Shown: positions 26,235-35,386, numbered from the stretch's first letter. The stretch is 64,000 nucleotides of DNA from Curtobacterium sp. MCSS17_008 (GCF_003234185.1 NZ_QKSM01000007.1:62001-126000); one strand, 5' to 3'. The notes: generated by a model from the letters alone, not told the origin. Program-made: numbers and translations.

Positions 26235-26270
26235 TGGCAACAAGTGGCAACCGGTTGCCGGTTGTTGCCA
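26235..26270. promoter_or_regulatory. Nested 36-bp palindromic operator between lacI and the ABC operon
   Basis: The centre GGCAACCGGTTGCC (26246-26259) is a perfect 14-bp palindrome. It is flanked symmetrically by TGGCAACAA (26235-26243) and its exact complement (26262-26270), so 32 of 36 positions are palindromic about one axis. The CCGG centre fits LacI-family operators. Bound repressor would control both the leaderless lacI-uxaC promoter and the divergent operon. Confidence 0.8.
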
Positions 26271-26358
26271 CGGACGGGACAGTGGGTGCCACGCCGGCAG
26301 CGCCGCCGACGTCCCGGGCAGTGTCGCCCGGTGGAGGTGTCGAGGAGGAACCCCCCGC

Positions 26359-27711
26359 ATGAGCACAGCAAGACGCAGGTCCCGCGTCCTGGTCGGTGCC
26401 GCCGTCGTCGCCGTCGCCGCCCTCTCGCTGCAGGGGTGCGCGATCGTGGACGGCAGCGGCGACGACCCGGACACCCTCCGCGTGATGATGGGCGCGGACA
26501 CGACGTACCCGGAGGAACGCAAGCAGTGGCAGCAGGAGACCGCTGCCGAGTTCGAGCGGACGACGGGGGCGGACATCCAGTGGGAGACGTACTCCTCGCC
26601 GCAGGAGGAACTCACCGCCATCCAGACGAGCGTCATCTCCGGGCAGGGTCCCGACGTGTACGCGATCGGCACGACGTTCACCCCGACCGCCTACGCCACC
26701 GGCGCCTTCGTCGAGCTGGGCAGCGAGGAGTGGGACGCGGTCGGCGGCAAGGACCAGTTCGCGCCGGCCTCCCTCGGCATCTCCGGCCCGAGCACGTCCG
26801 AGCAGATCGGGATCCCGTTCGCCAGCCGGCCCTTCGTGATGGCCGTGAACACCGAGCTCCTCCAGCGCGCCGGTATCGACGAGCTGCCGACCACGTGGGA
26901 CGAGCTCACCGAGGACGCCCGGAGGACGACCGGTGACGGGACGTACGGCATGGCGGTCGCCTACGCCGACGGCTTCGATCCGTGGAAGTTCGTGTGGGGG
27001 ATGGCGCAGAACGCCGGCAACACGATCGTCGACGGTGGGAAGGCGGAACTCGACGCCCCCGCGGTCGAGCAGGCGTACCGGACCTACTTCGACTGGGTGA
27101 CGCAGGACGGCGTGGTCGACCCGGCCGCCATCGGCTGGAACAACGCCCAGGCCCTCGCACGGTTCGCCGACGGCAAGGCCGCCTTCTTCCCGATGACGAC
27201 GACGACCTCGCTCAACTCGCTCGAGGGCTCCGCCGTCGACGGGAAGTACGAGTACGCCCTGCTGCCCACCGTCCCGCCGGGCGCCACCGAGCGCCCCGCC
27301 GACGGCATCGAGGCGGCGAGCATCCTGTCCGGCGACAACCTCGTCGTCGCCGACTACGGGTCGAAGCAGGACCTGTCGTTCGAGTTCGTCAGGCAGGTGT
27401 CCTCGCCCGAGGCGCAGGAACGGTACTTCGAGCTGTTCGGGCAGCTGCCGACGAACACCACCGCGGCCGACCGGATCGCCGAGCAGAACCCGGACCTCGC
27501 CCCGATCGTCCGCGCCGGCGAGCTGTCGAAGCCCACCGCCTTCACCGGCGCGTGGTCCGACGTGCAGCTCTCGCTCGTCGACGTCGTCGTGCAGTCGATC
27601 CCGTCGCTGAAGAGCGGCGAGGTCACCGACGACCAGCTCCGGGAACGCCTCGCCGCGGCGCAGCGGGACGCCCAGGCCACGCTCGACCGCCAGAAGAACG
27701 GAGGGCTGTGA
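26359..27711 (+). CDS. ABC transporter solute-binding lipoprotein (family 1, carbohydrate)
   Basis: The protein has 450 aa. The N-terminal signal RVLVGAAVVAVAALSLQGC ends in a lipobox Cys at residue 27, so the protein is lipid-anchored outside the membrane. The body is a family 1 sugar-binding fold (ISGQGPDVYAIGTTFTPTAYATGAFVEL, ADGKAAFFPMTTTTS, FEFVRQVSSPEAQERYFELFGQLPTNTTAA). GAGGAGGAA precedes ATG at 26359. It is the first gene of the plus-strand hexuronate operon; a uronate, or an oligosaccharide containing one, is the likely ligand. The gene ends in TGATG shared with the first permease. Confidence 0.93.
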   Translation: MSTARRRSRVLVGAAVVAVAALSLQGCAIVDGSGDDPDTLRVMMGADTTYPEERKQWQQETAAEFERTTGADIQWETYSSPQEELTAIQTSVISGQGPDVYAIGTTFTPTAYATGAFVELGSEEWDAVGGKDQFAPASLGISGPSTSEQIGIPFASRPFVMAVNTELLQRAGIDELPTTWDELTEDARRTTGDGTYGMAVAYADGFDPWKFVWGMAQNAGNTIVDGGKAELDAPAVEQAYRTYFDWVTQDGVVDPAAIGWNNAQALARFADGKAAFFPMTTTTSLNSLEGSAVDGKYEYALLPTVPPGATERPADGIEAASILSGDNLVVADYGSKQDLSFEFVRQVSSPEAQERYFELFGQLPTNTTAADRIAEQNPDLAPIVRAGELSKPTAFTGAWSDVQLSLVDVVVQSIPSLKSGEVTDDQLRERLAAAQRDAQATLDRQKNGGL

Positions 27712-28739
27712 TGACCACCACGCAGACCCGGCCCCGCCAGGAGACCCCACGCGAGGTCCGACCGCACGGGAAGACCCCCCTGTACAAGCGCGAGCGTCCC
27801 CTCTGGATGCTCCTGCCCGGCGGCGTCCTCATGCTCGCCGTCATCGTCGTCCCGCTGCTCGTCGGCGTGTACATCGCGATGCTCGACCTCGACCAGTACA
27901 CGCTCCGCCAGTGGTTCAGCGCCCCGTTCGTCGGCCTGACGAACTTCGTCGAGGCCTTCACGGACTCGCCACTGCTCCACTCGATCTGGATCTCGGTGTC
28001 CCTGTCGGTCCTCGTGACCGCCGTCACCGTGCCGATCGGCGTCGCCGCGGCGATCTCGACGCAGAACCGCTTCCCGGGGCGCGGACTCGTCCGGTCGATC
28101 TACCTCATCCCGTACGTGCTGCCCGCCTTCGTCGTGGGCACGTTCTTCCGCACGATGCTCCAGCCGCAGGGGGTCGTGAACACCGTCTTCGGCGCGGACG
28201 TCCTCTGGCTCAACGGCTCGGCGTCCTACTGGGCGCTCGCCGGCGTGATGATCTGGACGAGCTGGCCGTTCGTCTACCTGCTGTCCCTCGCCGGACTGCA
28301 GGCGGTCGACAACGAGGTGCACGAGGCCGCGGCGCTCGACGGCGTGACGTGGTGGGCGAAGCTCCGGTACATCGTCTTCCCGTACCTCCGCGGCCCGCTC
28401 TCGCTCGCGGTGATCATCTCGATCCTGCACAACATCAACAACTTCACGTTGCCGTTCGTGCTCTTCGGGATCCCGCTGCCCTCGAGCGTCGAGGTGATGC
28501 CCGTCCTGACGTACATCGCGAGCTTCCAGTCGTTCCGGTTCGGCCTGTCCGCGGCCATGGCGATCTGCTCGCTCGTGATCGTCGCCGTCCCGCTGTTCGT
28601 CTACCTGCGAGCGGTCAAGCTCGACACCGGTGACGACGCCGGACCCACCCGCAAGCAACGCCGCGCGGACCGGGCGACGCTCGACACCGCGGCCCTGGCC
28701 GCCCCCGCCGCCGCCGACATCGAGGGAGCCCGCGCATGA
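27711..28739 (+). CDS. ABC transporter permease (CUT1 type, MalF-like)
   Basis: The protein has 342 aa. After a 30-residue polar N-terminus there are six transmembrane segments, starting WMLLPGGVLMLAVIVVPLLVGVYI. The cytoplasmic EAA loop that docks the ATPase is HEAAALDGVTWWAKLRYIVFP. The gene starts at ATG 27711, overlapping the binding-protein stop, with GGAGGG 5 nt upstream. It pairs with the permease at 28736. The C-terminal tail is long and charged (TRKQRRADRATLD). Confidence 0.93.
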   Translation: MTTTQTRPRQETPREVRPHGKTPLYKRERPLWMLLPGGVLMLAVIVVPLLVGVYIAMLDLDQYTLRQWFSAPFVGLTNFVEAFTDSPLLHSIWISVSLSVLVTAVTVPIGVAAAISTQNRFPGRGLVRSIYLIPYVLPAFVVGTFFRTMLQPQGVVNTVFGADVLWLNGSASYWALAGVMIWTSWPFVYLLSLAGLQAVDNEVHEAAALDGVTWWAKLRYIVFPYLRGPLSLAVIISILHNINNFTLPFVLFGIPLPSSVEVMPVLTYIASFQSFRFGLSAAMAICSLVIVAVPLFVYLRAVKLDTGDDAGPTRKQRRADRATLDTAALAAPAAADIEGARA

Positions 28740-29683
28740 GCGCCTTCACCCAGACCCGCACCCGTCCGACGTCGACGCTCACCGAGAGCATCACCGCCGG
28801 CAGCGGGAAGCGGCCGAAGCGGCCCTACGACACCGACGTCACCCGGCTCCTGCCGCGCTGGCTGCTCGTCGTCGTGATCGCCGTGCTCATCGCCTTCATC
28901 GCCGCCCCGGTGCTCTACATCCTGTTCGGCTCCGTGAACTCCGACGTCGCGGTCGCCCGCGGCGAGTACTTCCCGTCCGAGTTCACCCTGTCGAACTACG
29001 TCGCGATCTGGGACACCGTCGCACTCGGTCAGGGCCTGGTGAACTCGCTCCTCACGGCCGGTGCGGTCGCGGTCGCGAGCGCCGCGCTCGCCGTCTCCAC
29101 CGCCTACGTGCTCGTCCGGTTCCGGTTCCTCGGCCGCCTGACGATCCTCCGCGGGCTCCTCGCCCTGCAGTCGATCCCCGGCACGCTCCTGCTCCTGCCC
29201 GTGTTCGTCGTGTTCTCGAACATCGCCAGCGCGACGGGCGTGCAGATCATCGGGACCCGCTGGGGCCTCTTCGTCACCTACCTGACGTTCGCCCTGCCGT
29301 TCTCGACCTGGGTCATGGTCACGTACCTGCGAGGTCTGCCGAAGGAGCTCGAGGAGGCCGCCCGCATCGACGGCGCGTCGAGTGGACGCATCCTGCGGAG
29401 CGTCGTCCTCCCGCTGTCGTGGCCCGGCATCGTCGTCTCGGCGATCTTCGCGTTCCTGCTCGGCTGGAACGACGTCCTGTTCAGCACGATCATGACGACC
29501 CCGAACACGCGCACCGTCGCCGTGGTGCTGCAGGTGCTCGGCACGACGCAGGAGGGCGGCGCCGTGCCGATCTACGGCCAGATGATGGCCGCCTCGATCG
29601 TCTGCGCGGTGCCGGTCGTCGCGCTCTACCTCATCTTCCAGCGCTACCTGGTCGGCGGGCTGACCGCCGGTTCCGTCAAGTAG
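28736..29683 (+). CDS. ABC transporter permease (CUT1 type, MalG-like)
   Basis: The protein has 315 aa. Six transmembrane segments follow a basic N-terminus; the EAA motif is LEEAARIDGASSGRILRSVVLPLSWPGI. The start overlaps the first permease stop (ATGA). No ATP-binding subunit is encoded in this operon or elsewhere in the window, so the importer must borrow a shared MsmK-type ATPase, as is usual for CUT1 systems in Actinobacteria. A hairpin follows the gene before the catabolic part of the operon. Confidence 0.93.
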   Translation: MSAFTQTRTRPTSTLTESITAGSGKRPKRPYDTDVTRLLPRWLLVVVIAVLIAFIAAPVLYILFGSVNSDVAVARGEYFPSEFTLSNYVAIWDTVALGQGLVNSLLTAGAVAVASAALAVSTAYVLVRFRFLGRLTILRGLLALQSIPGTLLLLPVFVVFSNIASATGVQIIGTRWGLFVTYLTFALPFSTWVMVTYLRGLPKELEEAARIDGASSGRILRSVVLPLSWPGIVVSAIFAFLLGWNDVLFSTIMTTPNTRTVAVVLQVLGTTQEGGAVPIYGQMMAASIVCAVPVVALYLIFQRYLVGGLTAGSVK

Positions 29684-29700
29684 CCAACGCAACCAGACGA

Positions 29701-29744
29701 CGGACGGGAGGCACGTCGTGGCCCCGCCACGCGCCTCCCGTCCG
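29701..29744 (+). terminator. Intra-operon hairpin, GACGGGAGGC family
   Basis: CGGACGGGAGGC (29701-29712) pairs with its exact complement at 29733-29744; the interior GTGG/CCAC can extend the stem. It lies between the permease stop and the ribosome-binding site (AGGAAGGAA) of the next gene, so it may partly end transcription or protect the transporter mRNA. Confidence 0.65.
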
Positions 29745-29761
29745 ACACAGGAAGGAACGCA

Positions 29762-30598
29762 ATGACCCAGCCAACGTGGGAGCTCTCCGGCTTCGGGGAC
29801 GAGATCGACGCCGACCCGGCGGTCCAGGTCGCCGTGCTGCAGGCGCTCGGCGCCTCCGCGATCGAGGTCCGGAGCGCCTGGGGGACCAACGTCGTCGAGC
29901 TCGACGACGACCAGCTCGCCGCTCTCCACCGCCTGCTCGAGGAACGCGGGCAGACCGTCTCCGCGATCGCCTCGCCGATCGGGAAGGTCGTCGTCGACCA
30001 GCCCGTCGAGCACGAGGTCGAGCGGCTCGGCCGTGCAGTCGCGGCCGCGCACGCCCTCGGCACCACGAACATCCGGATCTTCTCGTTCTACGCCGACGGC
30101 CGCTCGCCGGACGAGGTCCGCGACGACGTGCTCGTCCGGATGCGCGCGCTCGCCGACCTCGCCGAGCGCGAGGGGGTGACGCTGCTGCACGAGAACGAGA
30201 AGGACATCTACGGCGACGTCCCCTCCCGTGTGCTCGACATCGTCGAGTCGGTCGGCTCGTCCTCGCTGCGGCTGGCGTGGGACAACGCCAACTACGTCCA
30301 GTGCGGCGTCCGGCCGTTCAGCGACGGGTGGGCGCAGCTCGCCCCGTACGTCGACTACCTGCAGGTCAAGGACGCCCTCGCCGCGGACTCGTCCGTCGTC
30401 CCGGCGGGGGAGGGCGACGGCGAACTGCTGGAGACGCTCACCGCCCTCCGCGACGCCGGGTACGCCGGGTACGCCTCGCTCGAACCGCACCTGGCCGACG
30501 TCAACAGCCTGGGCGGGTTCTCCGGGCCCGCCGCCTTCGGCCGCGCCGGCCGCGCCTTCCGTTCCCTCACCGACCAGATCGGAGTCACCCTGCGATGA
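29762..30598 (+). CDS. TIM-barrel sugar phosphate isomerase/epimerase
   Basis: The protein has 278 aa, a complete xylose isomerase-like barrel: WELSGFGDEIDADPAVQVAVLQALGASAIEVRS starts it, LLHENEKDIYGD carries the first metal Glu, LAWDNANYVQCG and YLQVKDALA give the next ligands, and GYASLEPHL the last. The reaction cannot be read from sequence; hydroxypyruvate isomerase-like or keto-sugar epimerase activities are options. AGGAAGGAA precedes the ATG. It overlaps the following oxidoreductase by 4 bp, so they probably act in sequence. Confidence 0.87.
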   Translation: MTQPTWELSGFGDEIDADPAVQVAVLQALGASAIEVRSAWGTNVVELDDDQLAALHRLLEERGQTVSAIASPIGKVVVDQPVEHEVERLGRAVAAAHALGTTNIRIFSFYADGRSPDEVRDDVLVRMRALADLAEREGVTLLHENEKDIYGDVPSRVLDIVESVGSSSLRLAWDNANYVQCGVRPFSDGWAQLAPYVDYLQVKDALAADSSVVPAGEGDGELLETLTALRDAGYAGYASLEPHLADVNSLGGFSGPAAFGRAGRAFRSLTDQIGVTLR

Positions 30599-31794
30599 CC
30601 ACCCCACTGAAGCTGGCAGTCGTCGGCGCCGGCGTCATCGGACGCCACCACGCCCGCGTCGCCGTGCAGCACGACGACCTCGACGTCGTCGCGCTCGTCG
30701 ACGCCGTCCCCGCAGCCGCCGCGAGCGCGGCCGACGAGGTCGAGGCGATGGGCGTCGCGCGACCGATCACCACCGAGACCATCGAGCAGGCGATCGCCGC
30801 CACCGACGTCGACGTCGTCGCGATCTGCTCGCCCTCCGGCATGCACGTGCAGCTGGCCGAGGCGGCGCTCGTCGCGGGCAAGCACGTCGTCATCGAGAAG
30901 CCACTCGACACGACGATGCCGCGAGCACGGTCGATCGCGGCGCTCGCCGCCGCCGGACGCGAACGCGGGCTCGTCACGAGCGTCATCAGCCAGCACCGCT
31001 TCGACCCGGCCTCGGTGGCCGTCGCCGGAGCCGCGCACGGCGGGGACTTCGGCACGGTGACCTCGGGCGTCGCGAGCGTCGCCTGGTACCGCTCGCAGGG
31101 CTACTACGACTCCGGGGACTGGCGCGGCACCTGGGTGCTCGACGGCGGCGGTGCGGTGATGAACCAGGGTGTGCACACCGTCGACCTGCTCGTCTGGGCG
31201 CTCGGTCGTCCCGAGGAGATCTCGGCGCAGGTCGGGCTCCTCGCCCACGACCGCATCGAGGTCGAGGACACCGCGGTCGCGACCGTCCGGTTCCGCGGCG
31301 GGGCGCTCGGCGTGATCCACTGCACGACGGCCGCGTACCCCGGGCTGTCGGCGCGCTACGCGGTCTACGGCACGCACGGCTCGGCGATCGTCGACGACGA
31401 CCGGCTCGCGTACTTCCACGTCGCGCCGGACACCGCGACGCTCGAGTCGGCGTCGACCACCGCGAACGCCACCGCGGTCGCCGACGCCGTCGACCAGAAG
31501 GACGAGGTCGTGCCGCCCGAGCACGTCGTCGGCGGCCCGGCCGAGCCCGACCACTTCGCCGCTGGGCACGCGCGCCAGTACACCGACATCGTCGCCGCGA
31601 TCCGCCAGGGCCGCGACCCGGGCGTGACGGTCGACGACGCCCTGGTGTCGCTCGCCACCGTCCGCGGCCTGTACGTCAGCGCGACGCTCGGGCAGCCCGT
31701 CCGGATCGACGACGTCATCGAGGGCGAGTACGACGACGTGGTGCCGGTCGTCGGCACCCGGTCCACCGCCACCGCAGAGGGAGTCGCCCGATGA
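30595..31794 (+). CDS. Gfo/Idh/MocA family oxidoreductase (third in window)
   Basis: The protein has 399 aa. The dinucleotide site is LAVVGAGVIGRHHARVAV, the catalytic motif VVIEKPLDTT, and the substrate-domain segment VLDGGGAVMNQGVHTVDLLVWALGRPEEI. A His-containing NQGVH segment is typical for inositol- or sugar-oxidising members. The start ATG at 30595 overlaps the isomerase stop, and the end overlaps the next isomerase by 4 bp. Sandwiched between two TIM-barrel proteins, it could oxidise a uronate or glycoside to a keto form that the barrels rearrange or cleave; that is inference. Confidence 0.9.
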   Translation: MTTPLKLAVVGAGVIGRHHARVAVQHDDLDVVALVDAVPAAAASAADEVEAMGVARPITTETIEQAIAATDVDVVAICSPSGMHVQLAEAALVAGKHVVIEKPLDTTMPRARSIAALAAAGRERGLVTSVISQHRFDPASVAVAGAAHGGDFGTVTSGVASVAWYRSQGYYDSGDWRGTWVLDGGGAVMNQGVHTVDLLVWALGRPEEISAQVGLLAHDRIEVEDTAVATVRFRGGALGVIHCTTAAYPGLSARYAVYGTHGSAIVDDDRLAYFHVAPDTATLESASTTANATAVADAVDQKDEVVPPEHVVGGPAEPDHFAAGHARQYTDIVAAIRQGRDPGVTVDDALVSLATVRGLYVSATLGQPVRIDDVIEGEYDDVVPVVGTRSTATAEGVAR

Positions 31795-32663
31795 AGTTCT
31801 CCGTGTTCACCGCCTCCACCCCCGACTGGACCCCGTCCGAGGCCGCGACGACCCTGGCGGCGCAGGGCTGGGACGGCATCGAGTGGCGCGTCGTCGACGA
31901 CCGCACCGAGGACGGCTCGTCCGGCTTCTGGGCCGGCAACCGCTCGACGTGGCAGTACACCGGCATCGAGGACCGGGTCGGCGAGATCGCCCGCACCACC
32001 GACGCCGCGGGCCTGGAGTACTCGGGCATCGGCGGGTACCAGCCGGTGTCCGACCACGAGGGCGTCGAGACGATGCTCCGGGTGACGAGCGAACTCGGCG
32101 CACGTCAGGTGCGTGTGACCATGCCCTGGTACCAGCGCGAGCGGGAGCGCACCCGCGCCACCTACGGCGAGCTCTTCGACCGCACGCGCGCCGACCTCGA
32201 GTGGGCGGCGGCGCGCGCGGCCGACCTCGGCGTCAAGGCGCTCGTCGAGCTGCACCACATGACGATCACGCCGTCCGCGTCCGCGGCGCTCCGGCTCGTC
32301 GACGGCCTCGACCCCGAGCACGTCGGCGTGATCCACGACCTCGGCAACCTCGTGATCGAGGGGCAGGAGGACCACCTCGCCGCGTTCGAGCTCCTCGGGC
32401 CGTACCTCGCGCACGCCCACGTCAAGAACGCCCGCTGGGTCGACACCGGCGAGACGCGCGCCGACGGCAGCCGGATCTGGCGGAACGAGTGGGCGCCCCT
32501 CCGTGACGGCCAGGCCTCGGTGTCCGAGTACCTCGACGCCCTGCGCCAGCACGGCTACGACGGCTGGGTCACCATCGAGGACTTCTCGACCGACCTGCCG
32601 CTCGCCGAGCGCACCGCCGACAACCTGGCGTACCTGCGCTCGCTCGTCCCGGTGGCGGCATGA
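31791..32663 (+). CDS. Second TIM-barrel sugar phosphate isomerase/epimerase of the locus
   Basis: The protein has 290 aa. The xylose isomerase-like barrel has KFSVFTASTPDWTPSEAATTLAAQGWDGIEWRV, metal-ligand segments VELHHMTI, VGVIHDLGNLVIEG and LAHAHVKNARW, and a last Glu in GWVTIEDFSTD. It differs clearly from the barrel at 29762. It overlaps the genes on both sides by 4 bp (ATGA), placing it firmly in the operon. The substrate is unknown. Confidence 0.87.
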   Translation: MKFSVFTASTPDWTPSEAATTLAAQGWDGIEWRVVDDRTEDGSSGFWAGNRSTWQYTGIEDRVGEIARTTDAAGLEYSGIGGYQPVSDHEGVETMLRVTSELGARQVRVTMPWYQRERERTRATYGELFDRTRADLEWAAARAADLGVKALVELHHMTITPSASAALRLVDGLDPEHVGVIHDLGNLVIEGQEDHLAAFELLGPYLAHAHVKNARWVDTGETRADGSRIWRNEWAPLRDGQASVSEYLDALRQHGYDGWVTIEDFSTDLPLAERTADNLAYLRSLVPVAA

Positions 32664-33940
32664 GCCGTCGTCCGGGCATCGTGCACCTCGGGATCGGTGC
32701 GTTCGCGCGCGCCCACCTCGCCTGGTACCTCCAGCACACCGGTGGCGAGCCGTGGGGCATCACCGCCTTCACCGGTCGGTCACCGGCCGCGGCGGAGGCG
32801 CTCGCCGCGCAGGACTGCCGGTACACGCTCGTGACCCGCGCGGTCGACGGCGACACCGCCGAGGTGGTCGACACGATCGTGGCGGCCCACCCGGGCAGCG
32901 ACGAGACGGCCTGGAGGCACCTGGTCGCGTCACCGGACACGACCATCGTGACGCTGACGGTCACCGAGGCCGGCTACCGCGCCGACTCCGACGTGCCGGC
33001 CCGGCTGGTCGACGGGCTCGCCGCCCGCCGGGCCGCCGACGGAGGGCGGATCGCCCTGGTGTCGCTCGACAACCTGACGCACAACGGCGACGTGCTCCGT
33101 GACGCCGTGCTGTCCGCCGCGTCCGACCCCGCGCTGTCTGCGTGGATCGACGAGCACGTCACGTTCCCCTCGTCGATGGTCGACCGGATCACCCCCGCGA
33201 CGACGGCCGACGACGTCACGCGGCTGGCGGAGCTGCCCGGGGCGCTCGACGGCGACCGGGTGCCGGTGGTCACCGAGCCGTTCGTCGAGTGGGTGCTCGA
33301 GGACGCCTTCGACGGCATCGACCGCCCCGCGTGGGAGACCGCGGGCGTCCGGCTGGTCGCCGACGTCACGCCGTACGAGCAGCGGAAGCTCTGGCTCCTC
33401 AACGGTGCGCACTCGCTCCTGGCGTACCTCGGACTGCTGCGGGGGTACGAGACCGTCGCGTCCGCGGTGGTCGACCCCGTGTGCCGCGCCGCCGTCGACG
33501 CGCTCTGGGACGAGGCAGCCGCGGAGCTCCCCCTGCCGGACGACGAGGTCGCCGCTGCCCGGGCCGCGCTGCTCGAGCGGTTCGGCAACCCGCGCATCCG
33601 GCACACCCTGCGCCAGATCGCGTCCGGGGGCTCGCAGAAGCTGCCCGTCCGCGTCGTCGACGTGCTGCGCCGCCGGTTCGACCGCGATCCGGACGCGGGC
33701 GTCGGTCCGGGAGCCGCCACCCTCCTGGCCTCCTGGTGGCTGCACTGCACGACGCAGCCCGACCTCGTGACCGACGCCGGCGCGCCCGGGCCAGACTCGG
33801 ACGTGCACGACGTCCTCGCCGTGATCGCGCCCGATCTCGACACCCCCACCGTGGTCGCCGCCGTCACCGCGGCGGCCGACCGCATCCGCACCGCCGCGGC
33901 ACCTGCGCGCGGCACCGTCGACGAAGGAGTCCACGCATGA
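32660..33940 (+). CDS. uxuB: Mannitol dehydrogenase-family protein, probable fructuronate reductase
   Basis: The protein has 426 aa, slightly short for the polyol-specific long-chain dehydrogenase family. The Rossmann start is GIVHLGIGAFARAHLAWYLQ, and the catalytic KXXXXNXXH is present as KLWLLNGAHSLLAY, with DNLTHNG and VTEPFVEWVLED also conserved. The context, between UxaC and a mannonate dehydratase, favours D-fructuronate to D-mannonate reduction with NADH over mannitol or arabinitol oxidation. The start overlaps the previous gene as ATGA and the end overlaps manD by 4 bp. Confidence 0.85.
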   Translation: MSRRPGIVHLGIGAFARAHLAWYLQHTGGEPWGITAFTGRSPAAAEALAAQDCRYTLVTRAVDGDTAEVVDTIVAAHPGSDETAWRHLVASPDTTIVTLTVTEAGYRADSDVPARLVDGLAARRAADGGRIALVSLDNLTHNGDVLRDAVLSAASDPALSAWIDEHVTFPSSMVDRITPATTADDVTRLAELPGALDGDRVPVVTEPFVEWVLEDAFDGIDRPAWETAGVRLVADVTPYEQRKLWLLNGAHSLLAYLGLLRGYETVASAVVDPVCRAAVDALWDEAAAELPLPDDEVAAARAALLERFGNPRIRHTLRQIASGGSQKLPVRVVDVLRRRFDRDPDAGVGPGAATLLASWWLHCTTQPDLVTDAGAPGPDSDVHDVLAVIAPDLDTPTVVAAVTAAADRIRTAAAPARGTVDEGVHA

Positions 33941-35292
33941 CCGACACCGGCACCACGAACCCGGCCGCGCCCGTCCCCGGAGCAGGCGACGAGGGCGCGG
34001 CGACGGATCCGACCGCCGGCCGCCCGGACACCTGGGCCTCGACGGACCGCGGGCAGCTGATCGACCGGGCCGAGGTGATCGTCACGAGCCCGGACCGGAA
34101 CTTCGTCACGCTGCGGATCACCACCGTCGACGGTGTCACGGGCCTCGGCGACGCGACCCTGAACGGCCGCGAGCTCGCCGTGGCCGCGTACCTGTCCGAG
34201 CACGTCGTGCCGCTGCTCGCGGGCCGTGACGCCAGCCGCATCGAGGACGCCTGGCAGTTCCTCTACCGGTCGTCGTACTGGCGTCGGGGCCCGGTGACCA
34301 TGGCGGCGATCGCCGCCGTGGACATGGCGCTCTGGGACGTCAAGGCCAAGGTCGCCGGGATGCCGCTCTACCAACTGCTCGGTGGCGCGTCACGGACCGG
34401 GCTCATGGCGTACGGGCACGCGTCGGGCAAGGAGCTGCCCGAGCTGTTCGACTCGATCCGCGAGCACCAGGCGGAGGGCTACCGCTCCATCCGCGTGCAG
34501 ACCGGGGTGCCCGGGCTCGAGAGCATCTACGGCATCGCCTCGAACAAGACCACCGAGGGCAACGCCGGCGTCCGCTACGACTTCGAGCCCGCGCAGCGCG
34601 GGGCGTACCCGGCGATGGAGGACTGGGACACCCGCGCGTACCTGCGCCACGTGCCGACCGTCTTCGAGGCCGTCCGCAACGAGTTCGGCCCCGAGCTGCC
34701 GCTGCTGCACGACGGCCACCACCGGATGACGCCGCTGCAGGCCGCGAAGCTCGGCAAGTCCCTGGAGCCGTACGACCTGTTCTGGCTCGAGGACTGCACC
34801 CCCGCCGAGAACCAGGAGGCGCTCAAGCTCGTCCGCCAGCACACCACGACGCCGCTGGCGATCGGCGAGGTGTTCAACACGATCTGGGACTTCAAGGACA
34901 TCATCCGCGACCAGCTCATCGACTACGTCCGCGGCGCCGTGACCCACATGGGAGGCGTCACCCCGCTGCGGAAGACGATGGACTACGCGGCGATGTACCA
35001 GGTCAAGTCCGGGTTCCACGGGCCGACGGACATCTCTCCGGTGGGGCTCGCAGCGCAGATGCACCTCGGTGTGGCGATCCACAACTTCGGCATCCAGGAG
35101 TACATGCAGCACGGGCCGAGGACGAACCAGGTGTTCCACCAGACGTTCACCTTCACGGACGGCTACCTGCACCCGGGCGACGAACCGGGCCTCGGGGTGA
35201 CGCTCGACGTCGACGAGGCGGGGAAGTACCCGTACGAGCAGGCGTACCTGCCGTTCAACCGCCTGGCCGACGGCACCGTCCACGACTGGTAG
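33937..35292 (+). CDS. manD: D-mannonate dehydratase, ManD (RspA) type of the enolase superfamily
   Basis: The protein has 451 aa with a 35-residue polar N-terminal extension. It has the mandelate racemase/enolase fold: WRRGPVTMAAIAAVDMALWDVKAK (capping domain), TGVPGLESIYGIASN, LLHDGHHRMTP with a metal Asp, WLEDCTPAENQ, AIGEVFNTIWDFK and the C-terminal YPYEQAYLPFNRLADGTVHDW. It dehydrates D-mannonate to 2-keto-3-deoxygluconate; some family members use gluconate or are promiscuous. It is the last gene of the operon, before a very strong hairpin. It replaces the unrelated UxuA found in many bacteria. Confidence 0.92.
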   Translation: MTDTGTTNPAAPVPGAGDEGAATDPTAGRPDTWASTDRGQLIDRAEVIVTSPDRNFVTLRITTVDGVTGLGDATLNGRELAVAAYLSEHVVPLLAGRDASRIEDAWQFLYRSSYWRRGPVTMAAIAAVDMALWDVKAKVAGMPLYQLLGGASRTGLMAYGHASGKELPELFDSIREHQAEGYRSIRVQTGVPGLESIYGIASNKTTEGNAGVRYDFEPAQRGAYPAMEDWDTRAYLRHVPTVFEAVRNEFGPELPLLHDGHHRMTPLQAAKLGKSLEPYDLFWLEDCTPAENQEALKLVRQHTTTPLAIGEVFNTIWDFKDIIRDQLIDYVRGAVTHMGGVTPLRKTMDYAAMYQVKSGFHGPTDISPVGLAAQMHLGVAIHNFGIQEYMQHGPRTNQVFHQTFTFTDGYLHPGDEPGLGVTLDVDEAGKYPYEQAYLPFNRLADGTVHDW

Positions 35293-35386
35293 TCCCGCGT
35301 GGAGCGCCGGCGGAGGGCCGCGCCGCTCCGCCCCGCGAGGTCCGCTCCGCCCCGTTCCGCGAGGTCCGCCGCGCGAGCACCGCATT

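Noticed and set aside
26359..29683. Complete ABC importer
   Set aside because: No ATP-binding subunit with Walker A and signature motifs is encoded in or near the operon, so the system is annotated as lacking its ATPase.
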